Assembly (NCBI GenBank): GCA_964634885.1
Contig: CAZWLN010000014.1
Location: 31,561-95,560 of the forward strand
Source: DAINRZ01 sp964634885
GTDB taxonomy: Bacteria > Bacteroidota > Ignavibacteria > Kapaibacteriales > UBA2268
Direction of reading: 5' to 3'
Length of the DNA: 64,000 bases
Shown: positions 10,023 to 18,963 of the stretch, one piece after another
How positions within the stretch are numbered: position 1 is the first letter of the stretch
How the letters are laid out: each line of letters starts with the position of its first letter
Translations under genes and position numbers: made by a program
The notes under the pieces: generated by a model
Database searches by the model: none
What the model saw: only the letters and a program-made list of their open reading frames with translations
Told to the model about the DNA's origin: nothing

Positions 10023-11120
10023 ATGATCAGCGTACAAAGCCCGGAGCTAATACTGAACAGGGAAACCTGCCTTGCAAACATACGCAGAATGGCAGAAAAG
10101 GCTTCAGTTAACGGACTGACATTCAGGCCACACTTTAAGACACACCAGTCCCTGACGATTGGCAGGTGGTTCAGGGATTGCGGGGTAACTGCGATTACCG
10201 TCTCTTCCATAAAAATGGCAGGCTACTTCGCCGGCGACGGCTGGAGGGATATTACCATAGCAATACCCGTAAACAGGCTGCAAATCAGAAAAATCAACAG
10301 CCTTGCCTCGCGAATCGACCTGAACATAGATGTGATTTCGACGGACACATTACAATTCCTTGCTGCAAACCTTACTTCTCCCGTCGGGGCCTTCATCGAA
10401 ATAGACAACGGCTACAACAGGACCGGACTCGACCCAAATGATTCTGATGCAATCGAAGATATGATTTCATTAATGTCAGCAACCGAATTGCTGCGTTTCA
10501 GGGGTTTCCTTTCACATGCAGGCAATACATACGGCGCAGGTTCCCTCAGTAGAATCGGGGCAATTCACAGCAGTACGGTCAGAATGCTTGCTGAATTAAA
10601 GGCAAAATACTCTTCGCCGTGCCATGACATTACAGTCTCAATAGGCGACACGCCTTCATGCAGCCTGCTGGAAGACTTCAGGGGAGTTGACGAGATCAGG
10701 CCCGGTAACTTTGTTTTCTATGATATTATGCAGGAGCAGATCGGCTCCTGTTCTTTCAGGGATATTGCCGTAGCCCTGGCTGTACCGGTCCTTGCCATGC
10801 ACCCTCAAAGAAACGAGATCGTGGTTGAAGGCGGCGCCATACATCTTTCAAAAGAATTCATTACCGACGGCGAAGGCAGGACAATATACGGCTACCCGGT
10901 TCATTTCACTGACAACGGCTGGACTGTTCCGGACAGGGCAAGCTATGTCCGTTCCCTTACACAGGAGCATGGCGTTGTCAAGGCCTCAGGTGAATTTTTC
11001 AACAGCGTAAATGTCGGCGATATTATCGGCATCCTCCCGGTTCACTCGTGCCTTACCGCCCACCAGATGAGGCGCTATGTAACGCCGGACGGGGAATTAA
11101 TTAGTACTATGAACAGTTAG
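10023..11120 (+). CDS. D-threonine aldolase / D-serine dehydratase-like PLP enzyme
   Basis: 365 residues. Fold-type III (alanine-racemase-like) PLP enzyme. RPHFKTHQS near the N-terminus carries the Schiff-base lysine (K39), and the C-terminal PVHSCLTAHQ supplies the metal-binding His341 and Cys343 pair. In this family an H-x-C pair is typical of eukaryotic-type D-serine dehydratase, while D-threonine aldolases usually have H-x-D, so D-serine or another D-hydroxy amino acid may be the substrate. Start chosen at 10023 because AAAAGGAAAG lies about ten bases upstream. It is followed after 20 bases by a phosphatase gene, probably co-transcribed. Confidence 0.85.
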   Translation: MISVQSPELILNRETCLANIRRMAEKASVNGLTFRPHFKTHQSLTIGRWFRDCGVTAITVSSIKMAGYFAGDGWRDITIAIPVNRLQIRKINSLASRIDLNIDVISTDTLQFLAANLTSPVGAFIEIDNGYNRTGLDPNDSDAIEDMISLMSATELLRFRGFLSHAGNTYGAGSLSRIGAIHSSTVRMLAELKAKYSSPCHDITVSIGDTPSCSLLEDFRGVDEIRPGNFVFYDIMQEQIGSCSFRDIAVALAVPVLAMHPQRNEIVVEGGAIHLSKEFITDGEGRTIYGYPVHFTDNGWTVPDRASYVRSLTQEHGVVKASGEFFNSVNVGDIIGILPVHSCLTAHQMRRYVTPDGELISTMNS

Positions 11121-11140
11121 ACAAACATTGACGGCCTGCT

Positions 11141-11824
11141 ATGTACAAAAGGTATGTGATCGGAGATATTCACGGTTGTGTAAAGACCTTAGAAAAGCTC
11201 CTTTTCGGCGTTCTGAAAGCCGACTCCCGTGACCTCATCTTCCTCTTGGGCGACTACATCGACAGGGGGCCGTCTTCCAGAGCGGTAATCGACCTCATCT
11301 TCAGCCTCCAGGCGCAGAACTACAACATTTTCCCGGTCAGGGGAAACCACGAGCAAATGCTTTTGGAGTACTACACATACAATAATGATGCATGGCTTTA
11401 CAACGGTTTCCAGACAACTCTCGACAGTTTCAGCATAAGAAAAATCCACGACATCGGCCGTACCTACCTCCATTTCTTTGACAACCTGAAGCATTACTAC
11501 ATTACCGACGGTTATATCCTTACACACGCAGGGCTTAATAATTTCGCCGACAACCCGCTGACCGACGGCCATTCGATGCTGTGGACCCGCGACGATTCCG
11601 TCAATATTGTAAAGACCGGCGGTTTAAGGCTCGTTTCGGGCCATACTCCCCACGCCATCGACGACATTGAAAATTCACTCGGGAACATGAAGATCCAGCT
11701 CGACGGAGGATGCGTCTATGCAGGCAAGCGCTCGGGCATGGGCCGGCTTTGCGCCCTGGACCTCGACACACTCGAACTCTTTCGCCAGGAGAACATAGAT
11801 ATTGCCCCGGATTATTATATATAA
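11141..11824 (+). CDS. PPP-family serine/threonine phosphatase (metallophosphoesterase)
   Basis: 227 residues, the size of bacterial PrpE/PphA-type enzymes. The metal-binding signature is complete: GDIHG (residues 8-12), GDYIDRG, RGNHEQ, then THAGL and SGHTPH that provide the last ligands. Members dephosphorylate phosphoproteins or hydrolyse diadenosine tetraphosphate; the two cannot be separated from sequence. Cytoplasmic, no signal peptide. It is the second gene of a likely two-gene unit with the D-threonine aldolase-like gene and ends at a hairpin shared with the convergent aminotransferase gene. Confidence 0.88.
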   Translation: MYKRYVIGDIHGCVKTLEKLLFGVLKADSRDLIFLLGDYIDRGPSSRAVIDLIFSLQAQNYNIFPVRGNHEQMLLEYYTYNNDAWLYNGFQTTLDSFSIRKIHDIGRTYLHFFDNLKHYYITDGYILTHAGLNNFADNPLTDGHSMLWTRDDSVNIVKTGGLRLVSGHTPHAIDDIENSLGNMKIQLDGGCVYAGKRSGMGRLCALDLDTLELFRQENIDIAPDYYI

Positions 11825-11827
11825 TAA

Positions 11828-11864
11828 AAAAGCCCGTGCAATAATCTGTATTGCCAGGCCTTTT
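11828..11864. terminator. Imperfect bidirectional terminator hairpin
   Basis: AAAAGCCCGTGCAATA can fold on TATTGCCAGGCCTTTT with three mismatches in sixteen pairs, flanked by A-run and T-run, directly after the phosphatase stop and facing the convergent aminotransferase gene. Confidence 0.6.
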
Positions 11865-11941
11865 GTGTATTATTCGTCGAAGTTCCTATTTATCCGGGGT
11901 GCAATTTCTCACCCCGTCATGTAAAGAAAAAGCCGGAATTT

Positions 11942-13420
11942 TCACAGTTTGCATTTGTCAAACCAGCACTGGGCTATCCTTTTCTCATAACCGTCATCAT
12001 TCTTGTGGACAAATTCATTCATGCCGGGCAGGTAATCATAGTCTTCAGCCCATTGACGGTGATTGGCAGCTACCTGTCTGACGGCATCCATAATCAGCCT
12101 GATTTCGACGTCAGTCATTACCGGATGTACGGACATCCTGATCCATCCGGGTTTCAGAGACAAGTCTCCCTGGTTGATGGTTTCGGTAATATTCGACGAG
12201 GTCTCTTCCGACACGTTGAGCAGGTAATGGCCGTAGGTACCTGCACATGAGCAACCGCCCCGCACCTGTACGCCGAATCTGTCGTTCAGCAGCTTCACGC
12301 CGAGGTTGTAATGCAGTCCGTCGATGTAAAACGAGATCACCCCGAGCCTTTCCCTGTGGTTATTTGCAAGGATATGCAGGCCTGGAATGTTTGCCATCCC
12401 GGGCCACATTATGTCGAGCAGTTCCTTTTCCCGTTCCTGGATATTCTTTACACCCATTTCTTCTTTGAGTTTAATTGCGAGGGCCACCTTCATCGTCTGC
12501 AGGAAGGCAGGAGTACCGCCATCCTCACGTGTTTCAATGTCCTCGATATATTTGTGGCCGCCCCAGGGATTGGTCCAGAGCACGGTACCGCCGCCGGGAT
12601 GATCGGGAACACGGTTGTGGTAGAGAGAGGCGTTGAAAACGAGGATGCCGCTCGATCCGGGGCCTCCGAGGAACTTGTGAGGGGAGAAGTAAATGGCGTC
12701 GAGCATCTGCATCTCGTTCTCAGGATGCATATTAATATCTATATATGGGGCTGAAGCAGCAAAATCGACAAAGCAAAGCCCACCGTTCCTGTGCATAATC
12801 TCAGCAATTTCGTGGTAGGGAGTAAATATACCTGTTACATTGGAACAGGAAGTAACGGCAGCAATTTTCGTTTTCCTGTTACGGTACCTGTCGAGAAGAG
12901 CTGTCAGGCTGCCGGTGTCAACCAGGCCGTCAGGGCCGGCGCTGATGATTTCCAGGTCGGCAATCGTTTCCAGCCAGCTCGTCTGGTTCGAGTGATGCTC
13001 CATGTGGGTAACGAATACGACAGGACGGTCTTCTTCTTTCAACTTGACCCAGGAGTGAAAATTCTCATGGAGCTTAAGTCCGAGTATCCTCTGGAACTTA
13101 TTTATTACTCCCGTCATGCCGGAATTGGATGAGATGATGACGTCGCTTTCACTGGCGCCGACGTGTCTTTTTACAATATTCAGGGCATAGTGGTAGGCCC
13201 TGGTCATTAGTGTTCCGGTTACACTCGTCTCAGTGTGAGTGTTGCCGACAAAGGGAGCAATGTCCCTGATGAGGATGTTCTCAATCGGTTTATACTGCCT
13301 GCCGCTGGCAACCCAGTCGGCATATATTATTTTCTTCCTGCCGTAAGGAGTGTCGAACTCCTGGTTAATACCGATTATTTTATTGCGAAATTTTCCAAAA
13401 TACTGTTCCAGGCTTTTCAT
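11942..13420 (-). CDS. Class V aminotransferase, cysteine desulfurase-like
   Basis: 492 residues. Fold-type I PLP enzyme of the NifS/CsdA/Isd11-like class V group. The cofactor lysine is in FSPHKFLGGPGSSG (about residue 250), TSCSNVTG and FVDFAASAPY are the usual cofactor-site blocks, and VRGGCSCAGTYGHYLL (about 390) contains cysteines at the position used by desulfurases, but in the context of a long enzyme of unassigned substrate. It is about 90 residues longer than IscS/SufS. It lies at the end of a minus-strand run behind panB and two cytochrome-like lipoproteins, but no Fe-S assembly genes are nearby, so sulfur transfer is not established. Confidence 0.85.
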   Translation of the reverse strand: MKSLEQYFGKFRNKIIGINQEFDTPYGRKKIIYADWVASGRQYKPIENILIRDIAPFVGNTHTETSVTGTLMTRAYHYALNIVKRHVGASESDVIISSNSGMTGVINKFQRILGLKLHENFHSWVKLKEEDRPVVFVTHMEHHSNQTSWLETIADLEIISAGPDGLVDTGSLTALLDRYRNRKTKIAAVTSCSNVTGIFTPYHEIAEIMHRNGGLCFVDFAASAPYIDINMHPENEMQMLDAIYFSPHKFLGGPGSSGILVFNASLYHNRVPDHPGGGTVLWTNPWGGHKYIEDIETREDGGTPAFLQTMKVALAIKLKEEMGVKNIQEREKELLDIMWPGMANIPGLHILANNHRERLGVISFYIDGLHYNLGVKLLNDRFGVQVRGGCSCAGTYGHYLLNVSEETSSNITETINQGDLSLKPGWIRMSVHPVMTDVEIRLIMDAVRQVAANHRQWAEDYDYLPGMNEFVHKNDDGYEKRIAQCWFDKCKL

Positions 13421-13513
13421 CTTTTCATCTTTATTTAAATAATTACAATCCGTTCTTTACTAATCTGAGTTGTTTATTGTAATGTTACCATAGTCTTCAC
13501 TCACATGATAAAT

Positions 13514-13912
13514 TTAATTATTCTTGGCGCCTTCACTGATCCATTTCCTGATTCCCACCCTCTGGTTCTCGGTCAGGGTCCACTTACAGTATGGATAATG
13601 TACCGGCGTTTCATATTCGAGTATCTCCACGAGCCTGCTGTCGTCGGGCCTTCCCGGCCAGACCAGGCCGCTGTAAGAGGTATATACAAGAGTGTTGTAA
13701 TCATAGAGTGGATAGGCATTGGGGCCGCAAACGACGCCGTGGCAGCTCGAGTAAGTGCAGTTATATGTGATGACGGGCTGCACATGGTCCATATAGCTTA
13801 CATTTTCGGAAGGGAAAACGATGTCGGCAATGTCATTGTCGCCGCCGGGGCAGGAGTTCAACCCAAGCAATGCTATTAATGCCGGTACGAGGATTATTAT
13901 TATTTTTCTCAT
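13514..13912 (-). CDS. Small lipoprotein with CX4CH cytochrome-like motif (copy 1)
   Basis: 132 residues. An N-terminal lipoprotein signal (MRKIIIILVPALIALLGLNSC) puts the mature protein on a membrane with acylated Cys21. The only striking motif is C52-TYSS-C57-H58, a CX4CH variant of the haem c attachment site, within VQPVITYNCTYSSCHG; a third conserved cysteine (C62) follows. The C-terminal LTENQRVGIRKWISEGAKNN is like the end of the c-type-cytochrome-related domain found in Planctomycetes and Bacteroidota lipoproteins, where it often reads RxxIxxWIxxGA. Homologous to the next gene upstream along its whole length. No methionine axial ligand is obvious. Haem binding is inference. Confidence 0.85.
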   Translation of the reverse strand: MRKIIIILVPALIALLGLNSCPGGDNDIADIVFPSENVSYMDHVQPVITYNCTYSSCHGVVCGPNAYPLYDYNTLVYTSYSGLVWPGRPDDSRLVEILEYETPVHYPYCKWTLTENQRVGIRKWISEGAKNN

Positions 13913-14092
13913 TATATTACAAAATTATCAATTTTCTTAGCTTCTTCCGGAACCGGCCATGCCTGGTCGGCCATGCGCCTGAGAGGTGGCAATCCCCTTT
14001 GTTCTAACTTATTATTAAAAATACAACTCATTCATCTTCTGCGCCATTATGCCATCCCGGTTTTAATGCAGGCAACGGCAGAGGGCTTGCGG

Positions 14093-14494
14093 TCAATTAT
14101 CCTTTGCGCCTTCCTCGATCCACTTCCTAATGCCCTGCCTCTGGTTCTCATTCAGAGACCATTTGTAAAAGGGAGTATGTCCTGCGCCCTTGTATTCAAA
14201 TATTTGAACCAGCCTGCTGGCGTCGGGATAGTTAGCGACGACCACGCCGATATTAATATCCGATTTCACAAGATAAAAGTAATTATAGAGTGGGTTGGCA
14301 TTATTTCCGCAAATCACCCCGTGGCAGTTTGACAATGCACAGTTATAGGCAATCAGGGGCTGTACGTGTTCTTTGTAGCTGACGCTGTCGTCCGGAAACA
14401 CGACATCGGTCGGATCGTCTTCGTTGCCCGGGCAGGAAGTCAGTCCAAACAAAACAATTACTGCAGGAACAAGGATTAATAAAAATCTTCTCAT
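14093..14494 (-). CDS. Small lipoprotein with CX4CH cytochrome-like motif (copy 2)
   Basis: 133 residues from the ATG at 14494; a GTG two codons further up is possible, but the ATG start aligns exactly with copy 1 (MRRFLLILVPAVIVLFGLTSC, lipobox ending in Cys21). It keeps the same plan: SYKEHVQPLIAYNCALSNCH with C52-x4-C57-H58, Cys62, and the C-terminal LNENQRQGIRKWIEEGAKDN. About half of the residues match copy 1, so this is an old tandem duplication. It begins 27 bases after panB stops, so it is probably co-transcribed with panB. Confidence 0.85.
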   Translation of the reverse strand: MRRFLLILVPAVIVLFGLTSCPGNEDDPTDVVFPDDSVSYKEHVQPLIAYNCALSNCHGVICGNNANPLYNYFYLVKSDINIGVVVANYPDASRLVQIFEYKGAGHTPFYKWSLNENQRQGIRKWIEEGAKDN

Positions 14495-14521
14495 CAACAC
14501 TCAAATAATTAGTTAAACATT

Positions 14522-15349
14522 TCAATAACTTTCATCATTCGTCGGAAACTCCTTTTTCCTGACATCGACGGCGAACCTTGAAAATGAGTCTTTGATTGTC
14601 TCATAGAGCGAGGCGTAGCGCCTGACAAATCTTGGCTGGAAGTCGATGGTCAATCCCAGCATATCCGTATAGACCAGTATCTGGCCGTCGCAGTGAGGGC
14701 CGGCGCCGATTCCTATAGTCGGGATGCTCAGCGACTCGGTTATGCGTTCTGCCAGTTCAGACGGGACTTTCTCAAGTACCAGGGCAAAGGCGCCTGCTTC
14801 TTCGAGCAGGTGAGCGTCCCTGTAAATGATCTCTGCTTCGTCCGGGTCGATCCCGCGGGCACGATAGGTGCCGAATTTATGTATGCTTTGCGGTGTCAAT
14901 CCCAGGTGGCCCATCACGGGGATGCCCGCGCGTGTCATTTTGTTGATCGCTTTGGCCACATGCTTGCCGCCTTCGAGCTTGACAGCGGCAACACCCGATT
15001 CTTTCATGATCCTGCCTGCGTTTCTGAAAGCTTCCTGCACGGAGACCTGGTAACTCATGAAGGGCATATCTGCTACGACGAGGGGGCGCCTGGCGGCCTT
15101 CTCCACGGCTTTGGAATGGTATATGATGTCTTCGAGAGTAACCGGAATGGTAGTCTCGAGCCCTTGTACCACATTGCCGAGGGAATCGCCGACAAGGATG
15201 ACGTCGATGCCGGACTCGTCGATTATTCTTGCAATCAGGGCATCATAGCCCGTGAGCGCAGCAATCTTCTGTCCCGCTTTCTTCATCTCCAGGAGCCGGA
15301 GCGTAGTCACCCGCCTCGGATCGATTTTTAAATAGCCTTCTGTTTCCAT
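14522..15349 (-). CDS. panB: 3-methyl-2-oxobutanoate hydroxymethyltransferase (PanB)
   Basis: 275 residues, full length. Transfers a hydroxymethyl group from 5,10-methylene-tetrahydrofolate to 3-methyl-2-oxobutanoate, giving ketopantoate for pantothenate and CoA synthesis. Recognised from [39 protein letters not shown] (Mg2+ site), [36 protein letters not shown] and [20 protein letters not shown]. The other pantothenate genes are not in the window. First gene of a minus-strand run with the two cytochrome-like lipoproteins. Confidence 0.96.
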   Translation of the reverse strand: METEGYLKIDPRRVTTLRLLEMKKAGQKIAALTGYDALIARIIDESGIDVILVGDSLGNVVQGLETTIPVTLEDIIYHSKAVEKAARRPLVVADMPFMSYQVSVQEAFRNAGRIMKESGVAAVKLEGGKHVAKAINKMTRAGIPVMGHLGLTPQSIHKFGTYRARGIDPDEAEIIYRDAHLLEEAGAFALVLEKVPSELAERITESLSIPTIGIGAGPHCDGQILVYTDMLGLTIDFQPRFVRRYASLYETIKDSFSRFAVDVRKKEFPTNDESY

Positions 15350-15523
15350 AATTATATTATATCGTCAATTTCTTCAATAAATAATTAAAATTCTTTCATT
15401 CATCATAATTAATTAAATTAAATTACTTAAATTTCTTTAATTTTATGTATTAAAAATACTTTAGATGTAATTTTTTTATATATTTTACCGAAAAGACAAT
15501 ATGAAAATTCGAAAAGGAATGTG

Positions 15524-16162
15524 ATGAAAAAATGTATTGTAATATTAATGGCGTTATTTCTTCCATATGTCAGCCTTGCCGAAGACCCTTATTTCATGGC
15601 GAAAACCGGCGACCAGGCGCTGCTGTTCAATCTTAAAGGCCTCGAGCTCCTTACCGCCGGCAATTTTGACGGCGGCCTCGGCTACCAGTACTATTTTGCC
15701 AACCATTGGGCCTTCCGCTTCGGAATTGGCCTCGATTACAACAGGCACACAGCCGATAAACCCGAAGGGTTTGAAAAAGACTCGGTCTTAACTGACTTTA
15801 CCTTCAGCCTTACACCCGCAATCAGGTATAATGTTGCAACAACTTCCAACGTAGAAGCCTATATCGGATTATTCGGACTCATCGGCCTGCGCACTATTAA
15901 CACTGAAGGCATCAACTATCTGGATACTAACATCAAAACTGAAGAAACAAGTTTCGGCGGTGGCCTGATCTTCGGCGCCGAGTGGTTTGCATGGAGAAAC
16001 GTAAGCATTTCCGCTGAATACCAGTTGCTGTACAAGTCAACAACCAGCAAGCAAACCATCAAAATCGGTACCAATGAGCAAATCAATCACCTTCCGTCTG
16101 ACGTCGGCCTCTCTCTGGGAGCCTCTCAGGCCAATTTTACAATTTCTTTCTATTTCAAGTAA
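15524..16162 (+). CDS. Outer-membrane beta-barrel protein
   Basis: 212 residues from the ATG at 15524 (GGAAT about seven bases upstream; the preceding GTG at 15521 is less likely). A signal peptide (MKKCIVILMALFLPYVSLA) is followed by alternating hydrophobic strands such as DGGLGYQYYFANHWAFRFGI, FTFSLTPAIRYNVATTSNVE and FAWRNVSISAEYQLLYK, and the protein ends ANFTISFYFK with an aromatic terminal residue, typical of 8-strand OmpA/OmpW-like porin-family barrels. It precedes pdxB by nine bases and may be co-transcribed. Specific function unknown. Confidence 0.85.
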   Translation: MKKCIVILMALFLPYVSLAEDPYFMAKTGDQALLFNLKGLELLTAGNFDGGLGYQYYFANHWAFRFGIGLDYNRHTADKPEGFEKDSVLTDFTFSLTPAIRYNVATTSNVEAYIGLFGLIGLRTINTEGINYLDTNIKTEETSFGGGLIFGAEWFAWRNVSISAEYQLLYKSTTSKQTIKIGTNEQINHLPSDVGLSLGASQANFTISFYFK

Positions 16163-16170
16163 ACTGTCGT

Positions 16171-17271
16171 ATGCATGAACATGTGTCAATAGAACCCAGG
16201 ATACTGATCGACGAGAACATCCCGATGCTGCACGAAGCGCTTTCTTCGAGAGGGAAAATAACCCTGTTCAGCGGCAGGAAACTTACACGTTCGCACATCG
16301 CCGACGCGGGAGGCAATATGCTTTTCGTCAGGTCCACGACCAAAGTGAACAAATCCCTTCTCCAGGACACAGACGTAAAATTCGTAGCTGCCGCCACTTC
16401 CGGTTTCGACAACATTGACACTGACTGGCTCATGAAATTCGGAGCTTCTTTCTATCATGCTCCGGGCAGCAACTCCAATTCCGTTGCCGAATACGTAATA
16501 TACTCCATCCTTAAGTGGGCGCACGCATCAAATACCCTGCTTGCAGGAAAGACTATCGGCATCATCGGCTACGGTAACATAGGCAGGCTCGTAGCTAAGT
16601 ATGCTGGAAGAATGGGCCTTAAGGTACTGCTTAACGACCCGCCTCTTGCCGACGCCGGCTTCAGTTTTCCGCCAGGCGCCGAATACTGCGAACTGCACGA
16701 GCTCCTTCGCAATGCCGACATTGTAACGAACCATGTCCCCTATACAACGACAGGCATTTACAGGACTCATGACCTGCTTTCTACTAATGAACTGATGCTC
16801 ATCAGGCCGGGTTCCCTCGTAATTCATGCCTCGCGTGGAGGCATCGTCAACGAAGAAGCCCTTTGCATGGCCGCAGGTGACCGCTTTGCTTTAACAACGG
16901 ACGTTTGGTACACCGAGCCACTCGTAAACCCGGTAATTGCCGGGGCAGCGCTGCTTGCCACACCTCACATCGCCGGCTATTCGCGTGACGGGAAGATCAG
17001 GGGTGTAGCAATGATGCTCGACGCCTTCCGTGACTTTACCGGTACCGAGCCGGATTACACTGCCGTCAGGGCTGACCTGTCCCGGTACAAGCCGCTGGAA
17101 CCCGAAGCCTATACAAATCACGCAAAGCTTTACTCCCTGCTCGAGCAAAACCGCCTTTTGGGCGACGACCACGACAAACTTGCTGCAACACTCGGCTTAG
17201 ACAACGAAGAAAGGGCAAGGGCTTTTGACAAAATAAGGAAAGAATACCCGGAAAGAAGAGAAACACTTTAA
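16171..17271 (+). CDS. pdxB: 4-phosphoerythronate dehydrogenase (PdxB)
   Basis: 366 residues. D-isomer 2-hydroxyacid dehydrogenase of the PdxB type, which oxidises 4-phospho-D-erythronate in the DXP-dependent pyridoxal phosphate route. Characteristic blocks are ILIDENIPMLHEALSSRGKI, FVRSTTKVNKSLL, VAAATSGFDNIDTDWL, APGSNSNSVAEYV, the Rossmann motif IGIIGYGNIGRLV, SRGGIVNEEAL and TPHIAGYSRDGKIRG, the last being specific for PdxB. The C-terminal dimerisation domain is present. Cytoplasmic; starts nine bases after the barrel protein gene. Confidence 0.9.
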   Translation: MHEHVSIEPRILIDENIPMLHEALSSRGKITLFSGRKLTRSHIADAGGNMLFVRSTTKVNKSLLQDTDVKFVAAATSGFDNIDTDWLMKFGASFYHAPGSNSNSVAEYVIYSILKWAHASNTLLAGKTIGIIGYGNIGRLVAKYAGRMGLKVLLNDPPLADAGFSFPPGAEYCELHELLRNADIVTNHVPYTTTGIYRTHDLLSTNELMLIRPGSLVIHASRGGIVNEEALCMAAGDRFALTTDVWYTEPLVNPVIAGAALLATPHIAGYSRDGKIRGVAMMLDAFRDFTGTEPDYTAVRADLSRYKPLEPEAYTNHAKLYSLLEQNRLLGDDHDKLAATLGLDNEERARAFDKIRKEYPERRETL

Positions 17272-17329
17272 TAGTCTGTTATTTTTTGCTATATAGCAAT
17301 ATGAATGTTAATACTAAGGTAAGGAAAAT

Positions 17330-18424
17330 ATGGTAAAAATTTTGTTAATCGAGGATGACCGCGAAATAATCGAGACACTCACCGACCTTCTGACCATGGA
17401 AGAATATGAAGTATTGTCTGCTGCCAGCGGCAAGGAAGGAATAAAAGCAGCAATGAAACATCAGCCGGACCTCATCATCTGCGACATAATGATGCCGGAA
17501 ATGGACGGATATGAAGTGATTAAAACCCTCCATCACAATATCTCTACCTTCAACATTCCCTTCCTTTTCCTTACAGCCAAAACCGACAAGTCCGACCTGA
17601 GGCTGGGAATGGAACTGGGAGCCGATGATTACATCACTAAGCCTTACGACGACAACGAAATACTCTCTGCAATCGAAGCCAGGCTGAAAAAGAAAAAAGA
17701 CCTGGAGCTTTTTTACGACAGGCAGCTCGACAGCTTCCACAGCTACATTGCCTCGACTCTGCCGAACAAACTGAGGCATCCCCTCAACACCATCATCGGT
17801 TTTACGCAGATACTGAAAAACAAGTACAATGAACTGGAGGAAAAAGAAGCACAGGACATGCTCGACTCCGTCCTCTACGCCAGCAAGCGCCTGCTCGAGC
17901 TGATTGTCAACTATACCTATTACACTACGCTGCTCGACCTCGACCTGTCCGCAGACAAGTATCCATCGGAGGTCACACCCCACTCACAGACAATAATATA
18001 CAATAAAGCCATAGAAATTGCCAATAAATACAACAGGCAGAAGGACCTGAAACTGACCCTCGAGGATTCGAAACTCAACATCTCCGACAGCCATCTCCAG
18101 AAACTTGTCAACGAACTTGTTGAGAACGCATTCAAATATTCTCCTTCAGGAACCGACGTGTCGATTAACAGCCACAGCGACAGCGGTGAATATGCAATCG
18201 AAGTAACCAACGGCGGTAAGGGCCTTACAAGAGAACAGATAGGACGGATTGCACCATTCACACAATTCGGTGTAACAGAATTCGAAAAGAAAGGTTCCGG
18301 CCTTGGGATACCCATTGTCAGGAAAATTGTCGACATTTACGGTGGAAGTTTCTCAATCGAAAGCGAACCGTACGGCAAGACCGTAATGGCGGTGAGGTTT
18401 CCCTTGTATTCGGAGGAGCATTAA
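17330..18424 (+). CDS. Receiver domain-histidine kinase hybrid
   Basis: 364 residues, soluble. Residues 1-120 are a complete response-regulator receiver (acidic pair E8-D10, phospho-acceptor D52 in ICDIMMPEMDG, T82, K104 in TKPYDDN). They are followed by a HisKA dimerisation helix with H150 in LRHPLNTIIGFTQIL and a HATPase_c domain (N box VNELVENAFKYSP, G1 NGGKGL, G2 KGSGLGIPIV). The order receiver then kinase and the lack of any sensor or membrane segment mean the kinase is probably controlled through phosphorylation of its own receiver. A single-domain response regulator lies 1.9 kb downstream on the other strand; pairing is speculative. AAGGAAAAT precedes the ATG. Confidence 0.92.
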   Translation: MVKILLIEDDREIIETLTDLLTMEEYEVLSAASGKEGIKAAMKHQPDLIICDIMMPEMDGYEVIKTLHHNISTFNIPFLFLTAKTDKSDLRLGMELGADDYITKPYDDNEILSAIEARLKKKKDLELFYDRQLDSFHSYIASTLPNKLRHPLNTIIGFTQILKNKYNELEEKEAQDMLDSVLYASKRLLELIVNYTYYTTLLDLDLSADKYPSEVTPHSQTIIYNKAIEIANKYNRQKDLKLTLEDSKLNISDSHLQKLVNELVENAFKYSPSGTDVSINSHSDSGEYAIEVTNGGKGLTREQIGRIAPFTQFGVTEFEKKGSGLGIPIVRKIVDIYGGSFSIESEPYGKTVMAVRFPLYSEEH

Positions 18425-18529
18425 GGCTAAGTACATTCAGGGCTTTTATTCCCTCTTATTGCTGTGACAGCATTACCAAAACCGCTAAGGACAATTGCCC
18501 GGTGAGGCCATCTTCCTGTAGTGGCCGTG

Positions 18530-18946
18530 CTATTTATTCGGCAATTCGATGATTTTTATTTCAACTTCCTGGACGCCCTGGCCGACCATATCCAATTTGA
18601 AGGCTGCCGCTTTCGACAGGTCAATCATCCTGTCGGACGGTTTCGGCCCCCTGTCGTTTATCCTGACTGTCACTTCCCTGTTATTCCTCAGGTTCCTGAC
18701 ACGCACGACAGTACCGAAAGGGAAGGTCCTGTGGGCAGCAGTAAGCCTGTCTAAGTCGTAATAATCGCCGCTGGCTGTAACCTGTCCGTGCAGAAGGTCG
18801 TCATAGTACGACGCTTTACCCAGGTATGTGTCTCCGACTTTGAATGTCTTGGGAGCATTGTCCCCGGGAACAAACTTAGTCGAGGAACAACTGAGCATTC
18901 CGATTGTTACCACTGCGGCCATAATTAATAATAAGCACTTTTTCAT
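18530..18946 (-). CDS. rlpA: RlpA-like double-psi beta-barrel lipoprotein
   Basis: 138 residues. Lipoprotein signal MKKCLLLIMAAVVTIGMLSC (lipobox ending at Cys20). The rest is one double-psi beta-barrel of the RlpA family: GKASYYDDLLHGQVTASGDY, LTAAHRTFPFGTVVRVRNL and VTVRINDRGP, followed by RMIDLSKAAAFKLDM. RlpA proteins act on denuded peptidoglycan glycan strands as lytic transglycosylases or bind them at division sites. The SPOR domain of E. coli RlpA is missing, as in many Bacteroidota. It begins 17 bases after the end of manC on the same strand. Confidence 0.88.
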   Translation of the reverse strand: MKKCLLLIMAAVVTIGMLSCSSTKFVPGDNAPKTFKVGDTYLGKASYYDDLLHGQVTASGDYYDLDRLTAAHRTFPFGTVVRVRNLRNNREVTVRINDRGPKPSDRMIDLSKAAAFKLDMVGQGVQEVEIKIIELPNK

Positions 18947-18963
18947 CCGGGGTTCCTTGATTT

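Noticed and set aside
12200..12760. Plus-strand frames inside the class V aminotransferase gene
   Set aside because: Antisense shadows; no family signature and no ribosome site.
15521..15523. GTG start one codon before the barrel-protein ATG
   Set aside because: The ATG at 15524 has better spacing from the ribosome site and gives a normal signal peptide.
18425..18529. GGCCA/TGGCC hairpin between the hybrid kinase and RlpA genes
   Set aside because: Only five pairs with a long loop and no T-run; not called as a terminator.
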